Of a stretch of 64,000 nt of DNA, positions 34,539 to 47,158 are shown piece after piece. The stretch is from Tubulanus polymorphus (lineage: Eukaryota > Nemertea > Palaeonemertea > Tubulaniformes > Tubulanidae), in contig NC_134035.1 in assembly GCF_964204645.1 (NCBI RefSeq), forward strand, positions 4,094,501-4,158,500, given 5' to 3'. Each line of letters begins with the position of its first letter. Within the stretch, counting starts at the first letter, position 1. The position numbers and the translations under genes are program-made. The notes under the pieces were generated by a model. That model was not told where the DNA came from, ran no database searches, and saw only the letters and a program-made list of their open reading frames with translations.

Positions 34539-37500
34539 GGCTGAAAAAAAAACCGGATTAGAAAAAGGCGGTTTCAATGCTTAATCTATCTCGACTTAAT
34601 CATTTCGGACCGAACTCGGTTCGTGAATATCCCGAATCAATCCGTCATATTTCATATAGATTTATGCATAGGTGGACCATCGATTCGGATAAGATAGAAA
34701 TTTAGATTGAACTTTTAAATCCCGAGAAAGCGGGTTTAATTTTTTAGGAAAAACACAACTTCGAAGTCACAACTTTTGACTAATCTATACTATCCGCGGT
34801 AAGTGGAGTCTGTTTATCAGAAAATTCGGAATTTGTTCCTATAGTAAACGTATAGGTTTTTATAGAAGCGCCCTTAGCCCTGGCGTTGCATATATTATTA
34901 TCAGAAATGTAAGTCTTACGTGAAAATGTTAGTCTTAGGTCTAAGATTTTTTTAAGTTTACGTGACATGTTAGCCTTAGGTCTAAAAACTATTATTCCTA
35001 CGTGAAATGTTAGTCTTGCATCTACGAATAATTAGTCTTTAAGTCTAGGAATAGTTTATGCGTTGGTACTTTGTCTGAAATGTTAGAAGTGATTTTTCTG
35101 AGGAATTAGTTTCATACCATGATGCAAGTTTTAATTAACAATCATTCCCGATGATCGATAAATATCCGAGCTCCATCAGTTCATCTTATAGTGTTTTAAC
35201 ACTTTATTAACGAATTAATTCACGATAAGAAGTAGCGAAGTGAATACAAAATACTGTGGAACAAAACGCTGGACAAACTGCTGAAGTTGAAACACCAACT
35301 TACGAACTAGAAGCCCACAAACTAGAAGCCCACTAACTAGATGCTCACACACTAGAAGCCCACACACTTGCATTGATGGACAAATACATTACGTTAAAAA
35401 GTAAACGATTATAAACCTTGTTTCACGATCGTTCACCCCTGTTGTGATTCATTGCTTTGGTTTTACGTAATACGAGAAAAAGATGTTGACCCAGCTACGC
35501 GATTTCTCCGGTAAACCGGTAAACACGATTATCCCCGAAAAAATACTGTACGGTTTTCTTCACGCGGAATTCCCTGTCGGCGGCGTAAAAGGTCGCGATG
35601 CGGACGACGATTCTCAGAAATTTAGTTGAGCTTAGGTCAACGTAAAAATCGGATGGCACATCGATTCAAGCCAGTCACGACAATAACAACAAAGTCACTG
35701 GACGTTTCAGAATTCTTCTATGCATCTTCAGAAATATTTTCGAAAAACTTTTTTTACTCGAAATGATGCTGTTTATTGGCGAGGAAACCCAGACAAATTC
35801 GCAACATTTTAATACATACATATCTCTTGTTCGCCGAAGAAACTTAAACGAAATACAATTTATTATTATATTATATATTAAATTACAATTTATTTATCAT
35901 TATTATATTTCTGGACATTTCATATAAATCTGTGGAGATGGATAGAAGCGTTCGACCCGAAATATCGGCGTTCTTTTCTCATCACGTCATTTTCCGTCAG
36001 ATCGTCAATATTGTAGATGTTTTTTTTATTCTATATAAAACCTCGCAAATATTTTCGTAACGAATTTCCTTCCCCCGCAGAAACTCAGTACAAAGTTTCG
36101 TCAGGTCAAACCGATTTTCGTGTCTAGGTTGTCGTCGTCGTCGTCGTCAACCGGCACGACTTTCGACGCGGTTAATAATCGTCGCTGTCAACATTTTCAC
36201 GAACGCGCGAAGCCGCGTGTTTCGCGTCAATCTAATTCGTCCAATTATCCGTACATTGTTATTTGTGAGGTTGATAGGTTGTGTATGTATGTATTTACGG
36301 GTGAAGGCTCCGGGCAGATTCGTGTTTTCTCCGGGGGTCCAAGGTCGGATATTCCAAACAGCACGACCGGAAACTCCCTACAGCCAATGTCACACGAATT
36401 AATAAGCCCATTACGCGTGCGGGTAATGCGATCGCGTACCTATTCGCATTTTGACACCCGCGTTCGTGACAGAGTTGTCCGTGATTTCTGAAGGTTTGTT
36501 TTCCTGATGGAAAAGGCGATTTTCCCATACGATTTTCCCTAACGAAGCGAGCATTATTGAACCATAAAAAAATGAAAAGGCGATTTTCAAACGATTTCTA
36601 AAATCAACGAAATAATCATTACGTAACCATGAAAAAATTGATAGCTATACAACGAGATCATTTCTGATGTGGGGGTCTAGGAAATTTGGACGAAGTTCAT
36701 CGAGATTTCATTTATACGGGCCAAAGCCTTGTGGACATTGAACTAGATCTTAAGTTGACGCCCGGTGAAACGCCAACTTTCCTGCAAGAACTAACCGTAA
36801 ACTGCGATAGAGTTGGAGGTCCCTTGTACGTCACACCGTGACGCAGCGGCGTTGGCGATGTCATAGAAGAAAGATTTATGCGGACTAAATTTCGACCCAA
36901 GTTGTAAGATAAGATAAGATAACATATAATATGATAACTGTATTTGTCTCCGCGACTAAAACGATAGGTGGTAATAACAATAGTGATGATAAATTCTTAA
37001 TCATACATGATATAAATTATCACTGTGTAATTTGCAGACGAGAGTCAATTTTGAATCATACGAATACGAATATTCATTACACTCCGACCATTCCCATGGT
37101 ATATGGAAGAAAAAACAGTATTTACAATTATTTACAAAAACAGTAGATAAAAACACTTTGAAACATAACAAACGTTATTTACAACATACTATAATTTACA
37201 CACTACCGGAGGGATCCATATACATCTAGACCTAATTTGATAGATTTAATCATCTACTGATGCGCGCGCGCCATCTATGGCTCGAGGTCCTCGTTGATTA
37301 GAACCACGTGTGTGAATATGATATTGCGATTACAGAATTGAAATCATTGAACAAAAAAAAATTCATTCAACGAACACAAAACTGTCCCCGACGCTTTGGG
37401 GCCGCGCATTCGAACACGTCTTTAAAACTGCAAAATGTAGTGAATATCTCGAAGCGAATGGCGTTGATTTCGCGACGGCGGAATATAATCACCGCGATAA

Positions 37501-39074
37501 CGTAATCGTACTGGTAATGAACGCCGTATCATCGTCGTCGTCCTAATAACAACGTTAGCCGATGATCGCAACTGACAGCGATGCCGGTTAATAGTCACTT
37601 CAAGTTTACGCGCGCGATCCTCTCTCCGTACGCACACCTCGCCCCGTTTCAATTTACAACCGACGCGCAAAACTTTTTGAATTATTAATCGATTTCCTCG
37701 GCAGCGATATCGCGTCCAATCTACGCCGCGTCGCTTGACTACGACCTGGACCAGATAAAACCAGAGTTTTTGTTAAAAAGGCTCGGCGCTTTTTGGTACG
37801 AAGAGGATAACGTATGGCAAAATGAAGTCGGGTTTAGGGATTCAACTACTGTTGACTATACCCACTTACGGATTTTTTGACGCCGATATAACCGTTAGAA
37901 TAATCTTTTTATACACTGATACCTGTATGGGTGGAGGGGGAGGGGGAAGGGGGTAGTTCTTGGTGACTTGGAACCTATAGAGTAGCAATAAAGGATATTT
38001 GATGAATATTTGATGATATTTGATGCTCGCGGAATCTGCGCAAAAATAATCGAATTTGAGATGTAAGTCGATATATCGCTCGATCTTGTGAAGAATAATC
38101 GTGCGATGTGAATACACATTTTTGCGGATTCTCTCTCAGTTTCCGCGCGCGATCTCGTATCTTACCGAGGAAACAAAACTCTGCCGGTGATTAGATGAAC
38201 TTATCATCGCTGGAGGTCGTCGACGACAAGGTCGTTAGAGTTGGTACGGTGCGGCCGTCACCGACTATAGTTAACACAACGCCGGCCAATCGTACCGAAG
38301 TAGACTGACGCCCTCTTTTTCAAAATTCTAATCTCATCTTTGATAAAGAAAGCATATTTCATATATGTAATTTCTTACTTGACCAGGCAGGTGGTAACAA
38401 TCACTTTTTATAGAAACACATCGTCGTGGTACGCTTTTATCTTACACCAGACGGTCGTAATAATAAACTTAACTGAAACAACCTGAATCGATATACCGAT
38501 TGATAAAATGTATTTATATCTACGTTTTTGTCATGCTATATACAGCATCCTATGACCTCCGCCCATTCCGGTGATATTTAATCGAATTAACGCTACGTGC
38601 TCGCGTCGTATTTTAACTGTATTACGAACCGGCGCTATTGTCGTACGCAAAAACAGCCTTTCATTCGTCGTCGCGGTGAGACCACAGGTGTTGGCTGGCT
38701 ATACGGCCAACGCCTATATCCGCCGTGGAAGCGAACGCGCGTGTTTTTTTTTGCGCGGTGATGACCTCTGCGTCGCGATACGGCCACAAAATACCTGGTG
38801 TCGTAGATCCGCTACTCATTTTCTTCTTCTGAAAAGGCACTTTATATTCCGCGCGGCGAACCATTAATTTCTTATACGGCCGGTGGACCTAGGCCGCCTT
38901 CTCTTCATCTAATGCCTAGCAAACATCTTGTTGATTGTTTTGTTTCCAGATCCATCATCTAAACCTCCGTGTCTTGATGCAATGTCTGTATGCAAGATGC
39001 TACTGACGAAAAAAAATCTTATTTTTGCGAAATTGTTTATCTACAGAATAATATGAAAGAACTGATCTAAACCA

Positions 39075-39165
39075 TGTTTAACTGACTGCTCTGAACCCCT
39101 GTTTGACTGATCTGAAGCCCGTTTGACTGATCTGAACCCTGTTTGACTGATCTGACCCCTGTTTG
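39075..39165. repeat. ~22-bp tandem repeat (CTGTTTGACTGATCTGAAC)
   Basis: Four to five units of CTGTTTGACTGATCTGA with small changes. Confidence 0.75.
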
Positions 39166-39550
39166 ATCGTCAATTATTTCAGACAAGTTAATTCACCATC
39201 AATTCATTACAAAAGCTTTTTACGAGTCATTGTTCACGGGGGTGGAAGTATTTACCCTTCTGATTGTTTGTTTGTTGTTGTTGTTTGGTTTTGTTTGATT
39301 TATCGACGCGACCTTAATTCGATTAATAATTCGTTCGCGACGGTAAAAGCAATACGCAAAAAAGACTTTTCCAGCAAGCGCAATTCAATGATGATAGATT
39401 AGTCGTTGTATTACGATATCATACACGGTATTTTCGTTCAAAACGAGCGTCCGATAAGATAAATTTTCTTTGTGAATGCGATTATTTTGTCCAGCGAAAA
39501 GTAAATCAATCAATTCGTACCGCGGTAAAACATCGAAACTATCTCAATCG

Positions 39551-39861
39551 GATTTAAAAATCTAAGGCTACGATATAGTTATTTATCAATTAACACGAAT
39601 TTCGGCATTAGTCAGCACCGAGTCTATGGGAAATTAATTCAAGATTTTTTACGTTTGAATCGAATACGCATCGTTTTTCGAAATTCGTTTCATTATTCGT
39701 ATAAGCAGCTACCACCAGTTCCATTCGATTTCGTTAAGTTTCAATGCGGGTTCTTTTTCGTGAACCCATACTATTGATTGACTCAGTACCGACTAATGCC
39801 GAAATTCGGTTTCTTTCGTAAGTGTTAATTGATAACTATCGTAGCTTTAAATTTTTAAATC
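39551..39861. mobile_element. Foldback/MITE with ~75-bp terminal inverted repeats
   Basis: The left arm 39551-39625 (GATTTAAAAATCTAAGGCTA, then TATCAATTAACAC, GAATTTCGGCATTAGTC) is mirrored by 39787-39861 (GACTAATGCCGAAATTC, GTGTTAATTGATAACTATCG, TTTTTAAATC). 311 bases, no open frame. No second copy found here. Confidence 0.8.
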
Positions 39862-40929
39862 TGTTTAAGCTAGTTTCTATTTCTAGTAGCTTTCTATTTC
39901 TGTTTGTTTTCATTCTTATAAGACTCGAATGAATGAATGAATAATTTCATTTCGCATTTCGAGTTACACACATAATATAATGAAATATACAAGCAACTTT
40001 GTTTTAACCAGTCTATGTTAACGGACCTTTAGATAGTATAGCGTAGTCAACTATTGAACTTTTTCTATTTAGAAATATGTTTAAGATGGTCGAGTTTTCT
40101 TATCCTTTCCACTAAGTTTCATTTTACTTGGATTTATCAGTAGATCACAACTATAATATATGTAAAATGCCACACGAATGTGGCAAAACAATCTTTTAGA
40201 ATATTAGATATATTTCTAGTGGTTCATCCTTCTTCAGTCTGAACATAAATGTAACGGGTATTAGAAATTTTGAAATCTGGCGCCTCAACTTTCATTCTAG
40301 TTTTTGTTTTGATGAGTCCATACAAAAATGTAACCGACGTTTCTGATGTCGTTTTAAGTCTTAAAAGTCATTGAAATTTTTGTTTTTACATCCGTTAAAA
40401 GCTGTTAACGTTAAACACATACATTTTGTGCAGACAACACTGACATATGAATATATTGATATGACTATACCGAGTAATTCTGTCGATTAGTCCTAATAGA
40501 AATTCCTTCTTCAATTTCTCTATCAAGTTGTGCTCTCTCCCTCTACGACGAAAGCTGCTCCAGACGGATAGATAGATGCGTGTGCTTATAATAGTCCTAT
40601 CGTTCTCCAAATGAGAAAACGCGCCTCCTCGCGCGCTGCTTTATAATAACTTCGATATAGACGCGTGATTGTGGAACTGAACACACGCGACGACCGGTTA
40701 AAAACGACGTGCGCTTCGCCGGGGAAAAATTGCATTTTTTGCCGGCATCTTGCGTAAAAAAGGCTATCAGCTCCGCCTTTCGCATGACTGGATGCGACTG
40801 GTCGATCAATAATTAATCAAACAGCCGTAAGTGATACATAAAAACTGTGGTCATCGCGCGGCGTTTTTCTAACTTACTCGGGGACAAGAAAATGGACATG
40901 TATATGTATATATAACTGGACTATCTTCA

Positions 40930-41069
40930 GGGGCCGGTTCCATAGTCAGGGCTTAGACTTAAGACCAGTCTAAGACCAAATTAGTTCTATAGCCAATCTA
41001 ACAACTTAGGTCCAGTCTTATGATTTAAGACCACTTTTGGACTTAAATCGTGACTGTATAACTGACCCC
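40930..41069. mobile_element. Palindromic element, GGGGCCGGTTCCATAGTC termini
   Basis: Opens GGGGCCGGTTCCATAGTCA and closes TGACTGTATAACTGACCCC, with two internal TTAAGACCAGTCTAAGACC-type units. Butts directly against the next element. Confidence 0.75.
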
Positions 41070-41070
41070 A

Positions 41071-41450
41071 GGGGCCGGTTTCGAAGTCATGGCCTAGACT
41101 TATAAGACCCGTCTAAGACCATCTTAGTTCTCTAGTTAATATGACTACTCGAGTCCAGTCTAAGGCCATCTTAGTTACATCTAATCTAACAGCTTTAGAC
41201 CAGTCCAAGATCAACTTAGTTCTTTAGCCAATCTAACAACTTAAGATCAGTCTAAGATCGCCTTAGTTACCTAACAACCAGTCTTTAGACCAGTCTTAGC
41301 TCATTTGGGTCTATAGCCAATCTAACAACTTAAGCACAGTCCAAGACCATCTTAGTTCCAAAGCTAATCTTGCAACTTAAGAACGGTCTAAGACCATCTT
41401 AGTTCTAGCTTAGTTATATAGCTAAACTTTGCAACTTAAGACCAGTCGTC
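41071..41450. mobile_element. Same palindromic family with expanded minisatellite
   Basis: Opens GGGGCCGGTTTCGAAGTCATGG, then about six units of AACTTAAGACCAGTCTAAGA..ATCTTAGTTCTATAGCCAATCT. The right terminus is lost or replaced. Confidence 0.65.
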
Positions 41451-43371
41451 AGATTTGCGAACTCAAGTCTCGACAGAAAACAGAAAACAAGAGAAGATCT
41501 TTGACATTTTTTTAAGCAATAGAAAACGTTTACTTTTTCCGAACGCATTTATTAGAATTAGTGCTTGTCTACGTTTTGTTTTCGAATCGCTGTCGTTTCA
41601 ATTAAACATCTGTCCAACACGATAAACGATTATGAAATACGAGATGACGAATAGTTTGATATCTGCGGTGACCTTTTCCTTTCGACGATATCGCACTCGA
41701 TCAACTGAGTTTTTATCTTTTTGTCAGTTATGAACCAGAGGCATGCGTCGTTAAATGCGCGTGGGCGCTGTGAGCACCGTTAAAATATATAGACCGCATC
41801 GTCGTCAATAGCGCACCGTGCTTTTATTCAATAAATCCGCGCCGGCGATGATTATCGCGTATGTCTCTCGATTTTGTTTAAAATTACGTCTAATGTTTTT
41901 ATTACTGACATTTTCCAACGGACGTTAAAACCATTTAGGCAAAGATTGATCGCGAAATTCAAGCATTCGGATGTATATATGATGTTTAAAGGCGAAGTTC
42001 GCAGAAAAACTAACATCGTGCATTTGATTATGCTGCCCTATTCCCCTGATCATAACGAAATGCAATGAGAAAAATCTCGAGCTGTCACCGTTCCAGGGGC
42101 GCGTCTAGTTATATCGGAAGGCCGGGTTCCAGAAGAAATGGCGAAGGCATTTCTCGGATAACGCAGCCTTGTAAAGCCCACTAGCGGTGTCCGACCCTCG
42201 GTGTCATGATATTTTTGAATAAATACGTACATCCTTAACGATGCAAATTCCGAGAGGATTGGCGTCAAAATATCTGCGTGGTTTAACTCTCTCTGTCTCG
42301 ATGAAATGGGCAACCTCAGCGCGGAGACAGGGTTCGGGGCCCCCGATATCATCCCCTAATTTTTTTTCCTTCTCATTTTCAGTATTTTCTTACTATTTCG
42401 ATTTTGACGTGTACAGAAATGCGAAATAGGTCACTGCCGGTCTGGCCTCAGATTAACAACTATATTGAACTTTATTTTCTGTTATATTTCGATGCAATGT
42501 TCCCTGAAGAAAAATTCAACTATAGTTATTGACAGCACCTATTGGCGGCTGGTAGCCGTGGAAAAGCAGCCATTTCGAATGAAAATAAATACTAAACGAA
42601 TGATACAAAAATAGGGCGGACATTATTATGCCGGTCTATTCCAGTTGAAAAATGCAGTTTTGACGTGTCCCCCGCTCGCGGTTAATCAGCCGCTATAAAA
42701 AACAACAAATCACCGCAATGTATTGAATCGCAATGAGCAGTATATATATATATATACGTGTATTGTAACCGCGGTCTGATGTCCGGTACCAATCAGCCAT
42801 TAGACGCACACGACTAATGGCTGTAATGGGCATTCTGTGAAACAGGTTTAGACGAGCAAATAAATACCTGGCCTACGAGACGCGAATAACGATGATGCGC
42901 CGATGATGAAGCGGCTTAATAAAAGATAATACGGCAACTTTGCGGCGAATTTATCGAGGCTTTTAGAAGAATGCCGACGATTTTGTATAGACTCATCCGC
43001 GCAGGCAATGATAATTCAATTCGTCCCGTTCTCGAGGACAAACCCACGTATAGAATTTGTATGTTTGTTTTGTTTTATATTAAATCCCGAGGCGTCGTTT
43101 CAGACGTCGTTTCAGACGTCGTTATTGTTTACTTTCAAAATAGCGGGTTTAATTCGAAGTCAAACAACATTATCGAAATTCGATCAACGTTGACTGTCTC
43201 TGCGACCCGGTCGAAGCATCTTGACCGAGTTCGGTCGCCGGGTTCTCGGGACGGTGTTAGCTAAGGGGACAATCTGAGAATTTATTGTTGTCTAGCAACG
43301 TACTCACCGGTCGAACCGGGTGCGGAAAAATCATCCTCATACAGGGTGGCGCCACTGACCTCGAAACCGGG

Positions 43372-43450
43372 GAAAACTCGAGGAATAGAAAAAGCCACAG
43401 AAATCAGGGAAAATTCATGGAATTCGGATATGCCATTGACCACGCGTTTC
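43372..43450 (+). repeat. GGGAAA/GGATATGCC dispersed repeat
   Basis: GGGGAAAACTCGAGGAATAG, CAGGGAAAATTCATGG and AATTCGGATATGCCATTGAC match 25489-25640. It immediately precedes the 36-bp array. Confidence 0.5.
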
Positions 43451-43493
43451 TTAATCGATTTATGGAAAAATTGATAAATAGTAACATTTTAAA

Positions 43494-43863
43494 TCGAGGA
43501 ATTTCTCCATTCACCTACAACAGAATCACTCGGGGAATTTCTCCATTTACCTGCGGCAGATTCACTCAGGGAATTTCTCCATTTACCTGCGGCAGATTCA
43601 CTCAGGGAATTTCTCCATTCCCTTCCTGTAGATTCACTCAGGGAATTTCTCCATTCCCTTCCTGCAGATTCACTCAGGGAATTTCTCCATTCCCTTCCTG
43701 CAGATTCACTCGGGGAATTCCTCCATTCCCTTCCTGTAGATTCACTCAGGGAATTTCTCCATTCCCTTCCTGTTGATTCACTCAGGGAATTTCTCCATTT
43801 ACCTGCAGCAGATTACTCAAGGAATTTCTTTATTAACGAGCAGCAAATTCACTTGGGGAATTT
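43494..43863 (+). repeat. 36-bp tandem array (~10 units)
   Basis: Units read AGATTCACTCAGGGAATTTC then TCCATTCCCTTCCTGC; the middle units are nearly identical and the ends decay. Because 36 is a multiple of three it stays open as a 12-residue repeat (GISPFPSCRFTQ), but nothing else supports translation. Confidence 0.9.
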
Positions 43864-44712
43864 TGTGCTTATCACATAGAAAGATGGGAGAAAATGCAGG
43901 AAATTTGTAAATGGGGGTAAAGTAACCACGCTTTTAAACAGTCGAATTTATGATAGCTATCAGCATTTTATCGCACAGGATAAACCCGTGTTGTTCGCCT
44001 AAGAACACGTTGATGATAACATTTCTTTTGATCGCATGCTCTTTACATGGAAATCTATATATATATATATATATATAAGTCGGTAGCTACCCCGCAGGAA
44101 AACTCGATCCAAAACCAATAGAACCCGCTGTTCGAATAATGTCGCCGATAAATATTGAATTCAACAAATCGCCAGGGCCGCGTAGAGATCTGATTAAACA
44201 GCTTAAAACAGCAGAAATACGAAGAAGCCACCGAATCAGACGGTCATATTTGACTAATGATTGGTCAATATTGTTTTTGCTATATTTGCGCCGTTGATTA
44301 CGGCGCGGTCACCGTTTACTAGGAGTCGGTGCCCATTGCTGGTTGGTGTCGGAAACTCGGAAACAAACTAAATACGGGTAATTCATCCATTTCATTTCGA
44401 TGTTGTTTTATGAATTTGTGGGCATCGTTTCTTTCTATGAAAAAGTGGCGTTAAATCAAAACACGGTATTCACGGCGGAAAGCAGTGACACCGCTGATCT
44501 CATTTTTGGGCCAATACTCGTTAATCTATAGCAATGTCTGTGTACGATTCTGGGGTCAGTCTCTCGAAATTCAGATCAAATCTAAATTCATGAATCAATC
44601 AATCAAATAGAAAAAATCCCTATATCAAGATAAAATTGGATATCTAATCGTCGGAGAATAACACGATGGAGAAAATGCAATTTCAATTGTCACTAAGGCG
44701 TTCATCAAACCA

Positions 44713-44827
44713 GGATCCAGTTCCACAGTGGTGTTAGTTGGAGTTAACTTTGAGTTAAAATTAGTTCATTTTCAATGAGTTAACCTTGAGTTAAATCTTA
44801 ACTCACAAACACTGTGGAACTGGATCC
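44713..44827. mobile_element. Palindromic MITE (GGATCCAGTTCCACAG termini)
   Basis: GGATCCAGTTCCACAGTGGT at the left and CACTGTGGAACTGGATCC at the right; the interior is itself palindromic (GAGTTAACTTTGAGTT). Confidence 0.8.
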
Positions 44828-44865
44828 AGGGGCTGCAGTTGTGCAATAGTTGTTGAAAGATAACC

Positions 44866-44968
44866 GGATCCAGTTCCACAGTTGTGAGTTAAGATTTGAC
44901 TCTGAGTTAACTCAATGAAAATTAACTAACTTCAACTCTGAGTTAACTCTAACCGTGGAACTGGGTCC
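44866..44968. mobile_element. Palindromic MITE, same family
   Basis: GGATCCAGTTCCACAGTTGT to AACCGTGGAACTGGGTCCC, 39 bases after the previous copy and about 220 bases upstream of the MS4A-like coding exon. Confidence 0.8.
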
Positions 44969-45184
44969 CCCGTTGGACGAATATCATAGTTACGACGAAC
45001 TTTTAATTTTCGACATGTCAACTATCCACTGGTTAATTCAACCAACTTTTGTGCGAACTCTAACCAACTTCTGATCAACTTTCTGACCGTGCCCTGCTTT
45101 TCAAATTCCTAAAAACGCCGTTCAAGTATTCTCTTTCTCGTAATTTCAGCCCCGGGTTTTTAAGTTACCGATTGAAACACGAAA

Positions 45185-45889
45185 ATGAAGGTGCACGCTA
45201 CCGGACCGCACTATCTGACTCCGACGACGATTCGGTCGACTAACAACGGTCGACCGGCTTCTCCGAACTATCGGTGCGTTACGCCGAACCGACATCAGCA
45301 TCACAGATCGGTGACTCCCACCACTTACCCGACCGCTTACTACATGAAACCGGCCGGATGCTGCGACCAGGCGGGATGCGGCGGCGAGGGCGGCGGATGC
45401 TGCGCCGCGAAAGGAGCGTGTTACCGCTGTTGTTGTTGCAAACGTTGCACAATCGGAGGCGGCACCGCGTCGATTATATTCGGGATTCTGATTATAGGAT
45501 TGGGCTGTTGCGTTATGGTTTTCGTGAACGGGTGCATCTCCTGGCCGATCAACATGCTTTGCGCCGTGTACTTACACTTCTGGGGCGGCGCTCTGGTCGT
45601 GGTCAGTGGTTCTTTAGGCGTTGCGGCTAGCAAGAAGAAAACTGTCTGCTTGTACGCCATGTCGCTGGTGATGGCCCTGTTCGCGATGGCGGTCGGCGCC
45701 ACGCTTTTGGTCCTGCCGACCTTCGTCATCGCCGACATGTTCAACAGCATCAATTTCGACCAGTACGTCGTCATGTTGACGCTGATACTCCTGCTTCAAG
45801 TGGTCGTATCAGCGGCCACGTGTTTAGCGTGCCTGTTCCAACTGATCGGTTGTTGTCGAGCGATCCACCACAAAACCAGCGCTAAATAA
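45185..45889 (+). CDS. CD20/MS4A-like four-transmembrane protein
   Basis: Single coding exon, 234 residues, preceded by a splice acceptor (TAATTTCAG ending about 45149), so the 5' UTR is split. The N-terminal 90 residues are polar then cysteine-rich (GCC, GGGCC, YRCCCCKRC), a likely palmitoylation region at the membrane face. Four hydrophobic segments at about 94-114, 123-146, 155-180 and 195-222. The stretch SIIFGILIIGLG...HFWGGALVVVSGSLGVAASKK matches the CD20-like (MS4A) pattern: IxxGxxxIxLG, a W in loop one, FWGGxxFxxSGSLxxA. A short basic tail follows. MS4A proteins act as membrane-organising or channel-associated subunits; the role here is unknown. Other tetraspanner families are less likely because of the FWGG-SGSL signature. 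Confidence 0.72.
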   Translation: MKVHATGPHYLTPTTIRSTNNGRPASPNYRCVTPNRHQHHRSVTPTTYPTAYYMKPAGCCDQAGCGGEGGGCCAAKGACYRCCCCKRCTIGGGTASIIFGILIIGLGCCVMVFVNGCISWPINMLCAVYLHFWGGALVVVSGSLGVAASKKKTVCLYAMSLVMALFAMAVGATLLVLPTFVIADMFNSINFDQYVVMLTLILLLQVVVSAATCLACLFQLIGCCRAIHHKTSAK

Positions 45890-45976
45890 ACCCTAAACCC
45901 GAATGTTTAGCATCTCCGGGAATACCGAAATTCTTGCAGGACGACCGACATTACGATCATTTTGTGTATGCCCTTC

Positions 45977-45982
45977 AATAAA
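45977..45982 (+). terminator. Polyadenylation signal of the MS4A-like gene
   Basis: AATAAA 88 bases after the stop codon. Confidence 0.7.
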
Positions 45983-46819
45983 GGCATCAGATAAAACTGT
46001 TCAAATCGCCTGTTGAAGTGACCTTTCTGCGCTAGTTTTCTCCCGATGTACGGTCGACTATTAGACTGTGTCGGTTTTGCTGGTGTTAGAAGAAAAGCTT
46101 CCGATGACTTGTCCTTGTAGTTGTAGGAATGTATAATCTCATTAGAAAAAATATTACCATTTTTTCTGTTGGAGATATTTCAAAATGGACTTCGCCATTA
46201 GATTCGCCATGCGAAGATACACTGTAAACGTAGCGTAAGTTTGAAATTTGATAGGAGGTGTAGCCGGGCCAACAATTTTACCGATGATAATTTTTTTTGG
46301 AAACGTATTTTTGGTCGACTGTGAAACAGCTGCGTCTAAAATATCAGGATCTGTAACATTCATGAAAAGTGACTAAATCGACTTGGTCCCGAATAGCTCT
46401 CAGAATACAGCCTTCAAAATGCAACCATTCATTTAAGACGCATTTCTCCGGAGAGACCGACGAGAAATAGGGGCGAATTTTCCCCCGGTTAACGCCTCGT
46501 GGCGTCAGATTTGGGCCGGGCCAACGTTGATAACTTGCATCCGCCAGCCCTGTGTGGGACGAAAGTAAAAAATGCCTCGTCTAAGAAAGAGTGGGGGAAA
46601 TCTTTAACCATTATCGATGCTGCGACTCGTTAACGCATTCTATTTAACGAGGCCTCCAATGGCTAACATGCGATATGTAAAAAAATAGTTCAGTAAAATC
46701 TATCTCGATTAATTACTCTTGTTTCTTGTATGTGTTAGAGTAAGTGACGGATGAATTATTCAATATAAAGACGCCGTTGAGGTCTTCGAAAGACTTTTCG
46801 CTATGCATATTATATACAT

Positions 46820-47158
46820 ATGGATATTTCTTTGTTTTCAAAGCGCCGATGGTCTAAACGCGCGCGCATCAATTCGACGGAAAGCGCCTTTTCACTAGAT
46901 ATCGCGACATCAAAACTGAACGAAACCAATAACGAAAGCGAGTTCTCGATGCGAAGAATCTTTTCAGGGGTCTTCGCTTTCTTCGAGGCGGATAATTACT
47001 TTCCGGCGGAGAGCTCGGCCCGATTCACTGTCGCGGCGGCGGCCACCGTCTTTATGTCGGGCTTTATGTACGAAACGTCGTTTAATATGATTAACAAGGC
47101 GGCAACAGTCGAGCCGATCGGGGAGGACTTTGTTATAAAGGACGGATTGGTACATTGA
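46820..47158 (+). CDS. Unrecognised 112-codon open frame
   Basis: An ATG-initiated frame with a fairly GC-rich third position, coding a basic start (SKRRWSKRARIN), then RRIFSGVFAFFEADNYF and a mildly hydrophobic AAAATVFMSGFMYETSFNMI. No domain, signal peptide or splice evidence that I recognise, and no polyadenylation signal close by. It could be a small gene, a first exon, or chance in a CpG-rich stretch. Confidence 0.25.
   Translation: MDISLFSKRRWSKRARINSTESAFSLDIATSKLNETNNESEFSMRRIFSGVFAFFEADNYFPAESSARFTVAAAATVFMSGFMYETSFNMINKAATVEPIGEDFVIKDGLVH

Larger units (their letters stand above)
34540..45184. other. Large region without a supported gene
   Basis: Contains degenerate short tandem repeats at 34905-35050 (GTTAGTCTTAGGTCTA type) and 35296-35365 (ACTAGAAGCCCAC), a (TCG)n tract at 36128-36148, and the elements listed separately. 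Two short unexplained open frames, 35483-35629 (48 codons) and 38195-38308 (37 codons, three N-glycosylation sequons), have no splice support. Confidence 0.4.

Noticed and set aside
35483-35629. 48-codon frame (MLTQLRDFSGKPVN...)
   Set aside because: Codon use looks plausible but no supporting features; a repeat or chance is equally likely.
38195-38308. 37-codon frame with three N-glycosylation sequons
   Set aside because: No signal peptide, acceptor or polyadenylation signal; could be chance.
43285-43776. 163-codon frame with repeated GISPFPSCRFTQ
   Set aside because: The 36-bp array keeps any frame open, and its non-repeat start lies in a dispersed repeat.
43494-43863. CRISPR array
   Set aside because: Units are contiguous with no unique spacers, and the sequence is eukaryotic.
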